Below, in pieces: positions 1 through 5,971 of a DNA stretch of 11,674 nt (its first letter is position 1; every line of letters begins with the position of its first letter). The stretch covers positions 1 to 11,674 of the forward strand of contig SKHJ01000005.1 in the NCBI GenBank assembly GCA_007116965.1, given 5' to 3'. The position numbers and the translations under genes were made by a program. The notes under the pieces are model-generated. The model ran no database searches and was not told the origin of the DNA. It saw only the letters and a list, made by a program, of their open reading frames with translations. Source of the DNA: Candidatus Kaiserbacteria bacterium (GTDB taxonomy: Bacteria; Patescibacteriota; Minisyncoccia; Phycocordibacterales; UBA918).

Positions 1-340
1 CTTCAAGAAAGCTTTTTACTTTTTCATAACCGACACCGGCGCGCGTCTTATCGTACGGACCAGCTACTAGAATAGCTTTGTCGATTTTCGTTTTTGTACG
101 CTGCAAGAGCGATAGTGCAAATGAGCAGCCAAGCGAATGTCCGACCAGAATAGTCTGGTCATCTAAGGCAAAAGTTTCCTTGCTGTGTGCAAGCCATTTC
201 TCTAAGTCCGGCGCATCGCTCTCGGGAAAATCCGGACTAATGACGGTCATATCATGCTTATCACAATGTTCACGTACATACGGAAACCAGTAAATACTGC
301 CGTGTCCACCTGTACCATGAAGCAATACAACCTTTTTCAT
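1..340 (-). CDS. Small alpha/beta serine hydrolase, RBBP9/YdeN-like (3' part cut by window edge)
   Basis: The visible 113 residues begin MKKVVLLHGTGG, an alpha/beta-hydrolase first strand followed by an oxyanion-hole HGTGG loop. The nucleophile elbow is GHSLG at residues 67-71, so Ser69 should be the catalytic serine. A further core strand, KAILVAGPYD, lies near residues 88-97. The short cap-less layout with a W-x-x-x-x near residue 50 resembles the RBBP9/YdeN group of small serine hydrolases. The acid and histidine of the triad would lie past the window edge and cannot be checked. The start is chosen at the ATG at 340-338, one base after the metG stop. An AGAGGG Shine-Dalgarno sequence lies 5 nt upstream, inside the last metG codons, so translation is probably coupled to metG. 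The substrate is unknown; many members of this family are uncharacterised cytoplasmic esterases. The fold is fairly certain and the subfamily less so. Confidence 0.85.
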   Translation of the reverse strand, partial: MKKVVLLHGTGGHGSIYWFPYVREHCDKHDMTVISPDFPESDAPDLEKWLAHSKETFALDDQTILVGHSLGCSFALSLLQRTKTKIDKAILVAGPYDKTRAGVGYEKVKSFLE

Positions 341-341
341 A

Positions 342-1772
342 CTAACCCTCTAAGCGGTTAAACAAATTCTCTGGCTTCTGGTTGGCGCGGACGGCTTGGC
401 GGATGGCAACGCTCGTCTCAGGCATGGCAGGCAGCAACAGACGGCCGATGTGCAAGAGGTCGGCGCGTAGCTCAGCCAAGATAGTTTTGGCTGCATCGGG
501 GTCAGTTTTGATGAGCTTGAACGGCTCGGTCTCGGTAATTCGTTCGTCAAGTGCTCCGACCAAACGCCAGATGTGGTCCATCGCTTGTTGGAAGTTGAGC
601 ATATCGGGGGCGTCGAGCGTAGTTGGATCGAGTGGTGGAAAATCTTCTGCTTCCAAATGCGCCTCGCACATCTTCATAATGCGCGCGGTAAGGTTACCGA
701 GGCCATTGACCAAGTTGGCGGTGTAGTACTCGTCCATCTTCTCCCAGGTCAGGTCGGAATCCTCGGTCGGATGGACGTGACGCAAGAGAATATATCGCGT
801 GGCATCGGTACCATACCGCTCTACCATTTCGTACGGTGAGATGACATTGCCGAGCGACTTACTCATCTTCTGTCCCCCGCTATTGATAAACCCGTGGTAG
901 ACGATGCGGTCGGTGAGCGGCAACTCAGCTGAGAGCAACATCGCCTGCCAGATAATCGACTGAAATCGCACTTGGTCTTTGCCTGCCATTTGCAACGTCT
1001 CACCCTCGACCCAGTACTTCGCAAACGCGCCGTCTTCATCCTCAGGCCAGCCGAGGGTGCTGATGTAGTTAGTGAGCGCATCAAACCACACATACATCAC
1101 CTGTGTATCATCGTCCGGCACCGGTACACCCCAGTCCATCCGGGTTTTTTCCCGCGAAATACTAATATCCTCCAGGCCACTGCGGACAAACTCCAGCGCC
1201 CACTGCCGCTGCCAGTTAGGTAACGTACGCTTAGGGTCTGAGAGTAGCTCTTCGAGTTGCGCTTGGTACTGGGAAAGGCGAAAGAAGTAATTCTCCTCCT
1301 CGACTAGCTCGGTTGGTTTTTGGTGAATCGGGCAAACATTCCCCTCCTCCAGATCTGTTGGCTGGTAGAATACTTCGCACCCCACACAATAAAGGCCTTG
1401 GTATTTCTTTTTGTAGATATCACCTTTCTCTAGACAACGTCGCCACATCGCTTGCGCAGCTGCTTTATGCTCAGCTTGAGTAGTGCGGATGAAGCGGTCG
1501 TAGGAGAGGTCAAGCGCGCTTTTTAGGCGGTCGAACTCGGCCGCGTAATGGTCTGTGTAGGCTTGGCGGTCTTGCCCGGCTTCATCGGCTTTTTGGGCGA
1601 CCTTTTGCCCATGCTCATCGGTGCCGGTGTTGAAAAATACATCGTAGCCTAAAAGGCGCCAATATCGAGCTAGCGCGTCGGCTTGAATGATTTCGAGCGC
1701 AAAGCCGATATGAGGATCAGCATTCACGTACGGCAAGGTGGTCGTGATATAGCGTGGTCGTTTTAACTCCAT
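342..1772 (-). CDS. metG: Methionyl-tRNA synthetase (short form, no C-terminal tRNA-binding domain)
   Basis: This is the cytoplasmic class I synthetase that charges tRNA-Met, supplying both initiation and elongation. It has 476 residues. The ATP-binding signature is at residues 19-24 as DPHIGF, so the last His of HIGH is Phe. The TGTDEHG segment follows at 49-55. A single zinc knuckle has the pattern C129-x2-C132 and C147-x2-H150, the one-zinc arrangement known from Thermus MetRS. The WFDAL segment is at 229-233 and KMSKS at 302-306. The C-terminal part is the helical anticodon-binding domain, and the protein ends at about residue 476. It therefore lacks the EMAP/Trbp111-like dimerisation domain that extends many bacterial MetRS to about 650 residues. 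The ATG at 1772 is supported by an in-frame TGA at 1781-1779 and a weak GAG Shine-Dalgarno 9 nt upstream. It follows glyS after a 92-bp gap and is coupled to the downstream hydrolase gene (1-nt gap). The stop codon is TAG. Confidence 0.97.
   Translation of the reverse strand: MELKRPRYITTTLPYVNADPHIGFALEIIQADALARYWRLLGYDVFFNTGTDEHGQKVAQKADEAGQDRQAYTDHYAAEFDRLKSALDLSYDRFIRTTQAEHKAAAQAMWRRCLEKGDIYKKKYQGLYCVGCEVFYQPTDLEEGNVCPIHQKPTELVEEENYFFRLSQYQAQLEELLSDPKRTLPNWQRQWALEFVRSGLEDISISREKTRMDWGVPVPDDDTQVMYVWFDALTNYISTLGWPEDEDGAFAKYWVEGETLQMAGKDQVRFQSIIWQAMLLSAELPLTDRIVYHGFINSGGQKMSKSLGNVISPYEMVERYGTDATRYILLRHVHPTEDSDLTWEKMDEYYTANLVNGLGNLTARIMKMCEAHLEAEDFPPLDPTTLDAPDMLNFQQAMDHIWRLVGALDERITETEPFKLIKTDPDAAKTILAELRADLLHIGRLLLPAMPETSVAIRQAVRANQKPENLFNRLEG
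346..351 (-). promoter_or_regulatory. Shine-Dalgarno for the hydrolase, inside metG
   Basis: On the minus strand AGAGGG lies 5 nt before the hydrolase ATG (340-338) and within the last codons of metG (Leu-Glu-Gly-stop). It is one of the few clear Shine-Dalgarno sequences in the window and fixes the hydrolase start. Confidence 0.6.
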
Positions 1773-1864
1773 ATAAAATCACTCTAGCATATTAAACAAC
1801 ACCTGCGTATTTTACTGATTAAGAAATGCCTTGGCTAATTGCAAATATCAAACTTCTTTGCTGG
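1773..1864. other. glyS-metG intergenic gap, no clear element
   Basis: These 92 bp are A+T-rich. I see no stable hairpin followed by a T-run that would make an intrinsic terminator. I also see no convincing pair of promoter hexamers for metG; TATGCT at 1791-1786 is only a weak -10 without a partner. A GAG at 1784-1782 may serve as the metG ribosome-binding site. Read-through from glyS is the simplest reading. Confidence 0.4.
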
Positions 1865-3250
1865 CTATTTACAATATGTAGTGAGTTCGGTGATAGCTAC
1901 CCGCTCCTGTTCGCCAGTGTCGCGGTGGCGGACAGTCACGGTGTCAGCGTGGGCTGGATTCTCCTCACCCAAGGTATCAAAGTCAATGACCACACAGTAC
2001 GGGGTACCGATCTCGTCTTGGCGACGGTAGCGCTTGCCGATGTTACCGTTGTCGTCGTAGGCAACGTTGCCAAACTCTTGTTTGAGTAACCTAAAGACTT
2101 CACGCGCTTTCTCGACCAGCTGGGGTTTGTTCTTGAGGAGCGGTGAGACCGCTACGCGGTACGGGGCTAAGTGGGCTGGCAACTTAAGATACGTCCTTGC
2201 CTCCCCGTTCATCTCATCCTCGGTGTAGGCCTCGCACAAAACTGCGGTGAAGGCGCGCTCCAGACCAAACGAGGGCTCCAGTACGTGTGGAATAAAGCGA
2301 CTACCATCTGGCTCGATATACTCCAATGATACTCCACTATGCTCCATATGTTGCCTGAGGTCGTAATCGGTGCGGTAGGCAAAGCCACAGAGCTCGTCAA
2401 AGCCTTTGCCGGGGAAATTATACTCAAAATCAATGGTGCGCTTCGAGTAGTGAGCTAAGTCTTCAACTGGTACCTCATACTCGCGGATATTCTCTGTCGC
2501 CAAACCAATGTGGCTATGCCACCCTTGTATCTGCTCTCGCCATTCTTCAAAGTACTGTTCCCACTCAGACTCTCGCACAAAATACTCAATCTCCATCTGC
2601 CCAAACTCGCGTACGCGAAAAAGCCACTCACGTGGCGCGATCTCGTTGCGAAAGGCCTTCCCGATCTGTGCGATACCAAACGGCATTTTTGGACTCATCG
2701 TATCGCGAACGTTTTTGAAGTTAGTAAAGATACCTTGGGCGGTCTCACCTCGTAAGTAGGCCGTGTTACCAGACGCTTGCTGGGCACCCATAGTAACCGG
2801 AAAAAGTAGGTTGAATAACGTTGCGTCCGAAAGCGGATTTCCTTGCGGGCTCTTGGCACCGTGTTCTTTGATAGCTGCACTGATCTGCTCGAGCGTCAGA
2901 CCATCGGTCTCGACGCCAAGTTCTTTAAGAAGGTGGTCAGCGCGAAACCGTTCACCGGTTACCGTGTCCGTCACCAGCGGATCAGAAAAGCCTGCACCAA
3001 GATGACCGCTCGCTTGCCACACCGGCTCAGGCATAATGATAGAGGCATCGAGACCGTACATATCCTCGCGCTGCTCGACAAACAGCTTCCACCACTCGCG
3101 CTTAAGATTGTTAGCCAGCAACACACCCAGCGGTCCATAGTCCCACGTACCTTTGAGACCACCGTAAATCTCACTGCCGGGAAAAACAAACCCGCGACGT
3201 TTGGCTAAGGCCACGACTGGCTCTAAACTATCGAGTGTACGCATAGACAT
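1865..3250 (-). CDS. glyS: Glycyl-tRNA synthetase, dimeric single-chain type
   Basis: This is a cytoplasmic class II synthetase that charges tRNA-Gly. Its 461 residues match the homodimeric bacterial/archaeal/eukaryotic GlyRS type rather than the alpha/beta heterotetramer. The N-terminal segment FPGSEIYGGLKGTWDYGPLG (residues 23-42) is diagnostic and covers motif 1. ETAQGIF is at 169-175. Motif 2 is FRNEIAPREWLFRVREF at 200-216, with Arg201, Glu203 and Arg214 expected to contact ATP. Motif 3 is EPSFGLERAF at 325-334. Residues from about 360 to the end form the alpha/beta anticodon-binding domain. The ATG at 3250 lies 8 nt after the stop of the membrane-protein gene and has no Shine-Dalgarno sequence. 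The second Met, two codons later, is a possible alternative start. Placement downstream of recO recalls the recO-glyQS neighbourhood of Firmicutes, although the synthetase type differs. The stop codon is TAG. Confidence 0.97.
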   Translation of the reverse strand: MSMRTLDSLEPVVALAKRRGFVFPGSEIYGGLKGTWDYGPLGVLLANNLKREWWKLFVEQREDMYGLDASIIMPEPVWQASGHLGAGFSDPLVTDTVTGERFRADHLLKELGVETDGLTLEQISAAIKEHGAKSPQGNPLSDATLFNLLFPVTMGAQQASGNTAYLRGETAQGIFTNFKNVRDTMSPKMPFGIAQIGKAFRNEIAPREWLFRVREFGQMEIEYFVRESEWEQYFEEWREQIQGWHSHIGLATENIREYEVPVEDLAHYSKRTIDFEYNFPGKGFDELCGFAYRTDYDLRQHMEHSGVSLEYIEPDGSRFIPHVLEPSFGLERAFTAVLCEAYTEDEMNGEARTYLKLPAHLAPYRVAVSPLLKNKPQLVEKAREVFRLLKQEFGNVAYDDNGNIGKRYRRQDEIGTPYCVVIDFDTLGEENPAHADTVTVRHRDTGEQERVAITELTTYCK

Positions 3251-3258
3251 CTGTTGTA

Positions 3259-5328
3259 CTAACTTTCGTCGTCTTCTGCAAGTTCCTGGTCGTCATCTTC
3301 AATAATGGCTGGTTCGCTGATACTGGCCCGTACTCGACCACTACCTAGACCGAAACCTAATTCACGCGAAAACTCACTGGTCAGATTATCTCCTTGTGCC
3401 CGCACTACGGTGCCGGTGAAGCGGTCGGTGGCTCGGAAATCTGGTCGGTTTAAGATGGTGACCACGTTACCAATCTGTGAACGGCTAGGACGGAAACGGA
3501 TCTGCATCTCTAGCAGTGCTCGCTCCTGTGCGCTTAGCGAACCGACTGCCCAGGTCAGTTGCTGGTTGACCGGATTATAACTGACCGTTCCTGGACCGTT
3601 ATAGCGATCGAGCCACTCGATGTACGTTGGCAAGGTAGTGACGACCTGCCCTTCAACAATGTCATTATTACCGGCCTGAGCGGTAAGATAAATCGTATAG
3701 GTAGTTGGCACTTCAGCAACTGGTGGCACAGGTCCTGAGTCACCAAATGGTTCTGCTTGATGACGTAATTCTGGTGTGACCACTATCGGACTAGAGTACT
3801 GTACTGTAGCTATCTGTGAACCAAATAGTTCTTCTTGCGCACTCGTATCAGAGACTCGTCGGGCAAAGACATCAAACTCGATCTCAACTTGACCGGTTGC
3901 AATCTGGTCTGGAGATAGATTGAAGGAAAAGCTTCTTCGGCCGCCTGCCTCTACCCGCTCAAGATCACGGTTAGTATTACTGTTAAAACGGACGGTATTG
4001 TCAAACGAATCATAAAAGCCGCTGGTTACTTGTACGCGATTGGGATTGAGCGCATTACCAGACAATCGCGCGACTCCACGCATATCGTATACAGGCGAAT
4101 CTAAAGTATTCTCGATTCTGATCTGGACGTTCGTTTGCCTATCATCTTCTAGTATAACTGGCCGTGACCGTTGGTTGTTAATAGCTAGATCAATCTCAAT
4201 GAACGGTCGCTCAATAAAGAACTCGCTGCGGAAAGTAGAGAAGACCGATCCTAACGCAAGGGCATTTTCTTCCTGCGGCAAACCAGCGTTGAAATCTATC
4301 ACAAACTGGTCAGACTGTTGGCCGGTAAAAACACCCCTGATGGTTATTTGTTCAGTGCCGCCCGCAGCCAGCTGATCAATCCGCCACGTATTGTTGTTGA
4401 ATATTGGAGCCGGACTAGACTCAACAAAATCGAACACGTTCGGGTAATTGGCTGTGACCAGAATGTTGGCAATATCAGAAGGTGCGTTGGAATTCACGTC
4501 GATATTGATCACCACTTCATGGCCTGCCGATACTCGTTCAGTGGTGTCGACACGCATAACAATCGGAGCTGAAGTTATCCGAAACATAATAGGTTCAAGT
4601 CGTCGTTCCAGAATACTGTTGGTGCCTTCAACCCGATAGGTCAACCGGGATTGCACGGCTTTTTCCTCACCTTCCTCTCCAAAGATAACGGCTCGTACCG
4701 GTATAGTAGCTGTCTCTCCGACAGCGATACGCTCAACACTGATACGGTCAGTTCGCAACTGCCGTCCTGGTTCCTCGGCGTCACGAGTACCAGACGGATA
4801 CTCGACAATCAGTGTTCCTGAAACAATTGGCACTGGATTATCGTTACGGATACTAACGTCAATCGGTACGGTCTCACCAGCTCCAATACTACTCGGAGCA
4901 CTGACCGTAATCTCAATGTTGCGACTCGATATCTCGTTGAGGCCAAAAAAAAGATAGTAGGCAGAGAAGGCAATACCCACGAACAAAGCGAGACCGCCAA
5001 GTACTACCAACCTTGCTCGATATCGACGGCGCGGCTGCTCATTTGCCTGTCGTTGTTGCTCGTCTCGTTCAGCGAACGTATGAGGTAAAGATTCGTCGCT
5101 GTTACTACTAGACCGAGCACGCGGCATGGTAGCGCGCACATCCATTCGACGTTGGTGGGTATTGGTGACCTGGTCTGCCGGGGAAGCCTCTTCACGCCAG
5201 GTCCGCTCGGCGCGCGCTTTGGTCTCTGGAGATAGATCATGGCGAACCATATGGACTTCTTCGGCATTGCGTGCATAAAGACGCTTACGCATCTCTTCTA
5301 GTCGCTTTTGGTCTTTAATTCCTGGCAT
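3259..5328 (-). CDS. Single-pass membrane protein with large extracytoplasmic beta-sandwich region, function unknown
   Basis: I do not recognise a named family for these 689 residues. Residues 1-106 are hydrophilic, rich in Arg, Glu and Gln, with no signal peptide. A run of basic residues (RRRYRAR, 100-106) precedes one hydrophobic segment at about 107-129. By the positive-inside rule the N-terminus is cytoplasmic and residues 130-689 are outside. The outer part looks like successive beta-sandwich modules. Phrases such as GETVPIDVSIRNDNPVPI (151-168) and AGHEVVINIDVNSNAPSDI (268-286), and later TYTIYLTAQAGNND (543-556), resemble CARDB/DUF11-type repeats found in adhesins and envelope proteins. 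No cysteine is present. The tail from about 677 is acidic (EDDDQELAEDDES). The ATG at 5328 is the first after an in-frame TAG at 5340-5338. The gene sits between recO and glyS with an extended -10 box just upstream. A structural role at the cell surface is my inference. Confidence 0.8.
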   Translation of the reverse strand: MPGIKDQKRLEEMRKRLYARNAEEVHMVRHDLSPETKARAERTWREEASPADQVTNTHQRRMDVRATMPRARSSSNSDESLPHTFAERDEQQRQANEQPRRRYRARLVVLGGLALFVGIAFSAYYLFFGLNEISSRNIEITVSAPSSIGAGETVPIDVSIRNDNPVPIVSGTLIVEYPSGTRDAEEPGRQLRTDRISVERIAVGETATIPVRAVIFGEEGEEKAVQSRLTYRVEGTNSILERRLEPIMFRITSAPIVMRVDTTERVSAGHEVVINIDVNSNAPSDIANILVTANYPNVFDFVESSPAPIFNNNTWRIDQLAAGGTEQITIRGVFTGQQSDQFVIDFNAGLPQEENALALGSVFSTFRSEFFIERPFIEIDLAINNQRSRPVILEDDRQTNVQIRIENTLDSPVYDMRGVARLSGNALNPNRVQVTSGFYDSFDNTVRFNSNTNRDLERVEAGGRRSFSFNLSPDQIATGQVEIEFDVFARRVSDTSAQEELFGSQIATVQYSSPIVVTPELRHQAEPFGDSGPVPPVAEVPTTYTIYLTAQAGNNDIVEGQVVTTLPTYIEWLDRYNGPGTVSYNPVNQQLTWAVGSLSAQERALLEMQIRFRPSRSQIGNVVTILNRPDFRATDRFTGTVVRAQGDNLTSEFSRELGFGLGSGRVRASISEPAIIEDDDQELAEDDES

Positions 5329-5335
5329 ATTGTTG

Positions 5336-5347
5336 TACTAGCTAGTA
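5336..5347. repeat. 12-bp perfect palindrome between -10 box and start codon
   Basis: TACTAGCTAGTA is a perfect palindrome. It overlaps the proposed -10 box of the membrane-protein gene and covers the predicted transcription start. The position would suit an operator, but a 12-bp palindrome alone is modest evidence. Confidence 0.4.
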
Positions 5348-5352
5348 TACCA
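5344..5352 (-). promoter_or_regulatory. Candidate extended -10 promoter for the membrane-protein gene
   Basis: On the minus strand TGG-TATACT matches the extended -10 pattern TGn-TATAAT with one mismatch in the hexamer. It lies in the 52-bp recO to membrane-protein gap. The predicted transcription start is near 5337-5336, leaving a leader of only 8-9 nt before the ATG at 5328. The possible -35 TTGTCC is only 15 nt upstream, so a classical -35 is doubtful. Confidence 0.45.
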
Positions 5353-5380
5353 TTGTCGGTTCCTGGACAAACCCTCCCAG

Positions 5381-5962
5381 CTATAACTGGCTGACTGCAT
5401 GAGCTGTTAGGATGGCCTGACGAAAAGCGTTGATGGCTTCAGGATCAAAGGTGTGGTCGTACGAGTGTGGCACCGCTTGTAGCAACATCCGCTCGCTGTC
5501 ATTTGGTGAGAGGTATCCTAACTCTTGCAGCAATCGAGCTTCAACCACTACCAAATACGCCTCGGGGTTGCTGATGTGTCCAGAAATGATCTGTTTGATC
5601 ACGGTCTTGGTCAACCAAAATAATTCGGGAGCAGCTTCAGTGCCAGGAATAAACCGACGCAACGTTTTATATAGTCGTAGCAGCTGAGCTCGGGTTTGTC
5701 TGTCTGCCGCGACTAAAAAGGGGTGGTGGAGGGGGGTAACACTTCCGATTCGCCAGCCACTCTTCCCCTTTACTAACGAAACCCTGATCAAGGCAAAGTC
5801 CTGTAACGCATAGCGTTGACGCGAACGCTCTTCACGCACGCTGCGGGCAGTCGCATACAACATACCAAACTGTTCGGTGTACAAAAGATAACTACGGTCG
5901 GACGCACCGCGATCAAAACTGCCGCAGACCAACGCATCAGTGGTGTAGATATGGTAAGCCAT
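5381..5962 (-). CDS. recO: DNA repair protein RecO, shortened form
   Basis: RecO works in the RecFOR pathway, loading RecA onto SSB-coated single-stranded DNA and annealing strands. The N-terminal part (residues about 5-80) has the family's OB-fold pattern: a DRSYLLYTEQFG segment matching the usual D-rll-lT-e-G, then ATARSVREERSRQRYALQDFAL matching the A-g-R-s-Sr-LqpF stretch. The rest is helical, as in the RecO C-terminal domain. At 193 residues it is shorter than the roughly 240-residue E. coli protein, and no Cys4 zinc finger is visible; the only cysteine I see is near residue 13. The ATG lies 9 nt after the ileS TGA stop with no Shine-Dalgarno sequence between, so translation is likely coupled to ileS. 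The downstream gene encodes the large membrane protein. Sequence similarity to RecO is moderate, so the call is likely but not certain. Confidence 0.8.
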   Translation of the reverse strand: MAYHIYTTDALVCGSFDRGASDRSYLLYTEQFGMLYATARSVREERSRQRYALQDFALIRVSLVKGKSGWRIGSVTPLHHPFLVAADRQTRAQLLRLYKTLRRFIPGTEAAPELFWLTKTVIKQIISGHISNPEAYLVVVEARLLQELGYLSPNDSERMLLQAVPHSYDHTFDPEAINAFRQAILTAHAVSQL

Positions 5963-5971
5963 ACAAAATGG

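Noticed and set aside
1773..1864. Intrinsic terminator between glyS and metG
   Set aside because: Only a 4-bp stem (CAAA/TTTG around an AAGTTTG-type loop) is visible, with no adjacent T-run.
2843..3208. 121-residue plus-strand open frame opposite glyS
   Set aside because: It lies wholly within glyS, whose protein is strongly recognisable. The plus-strand translation has no recognisable motif and no promoter or ribosome-binding site.
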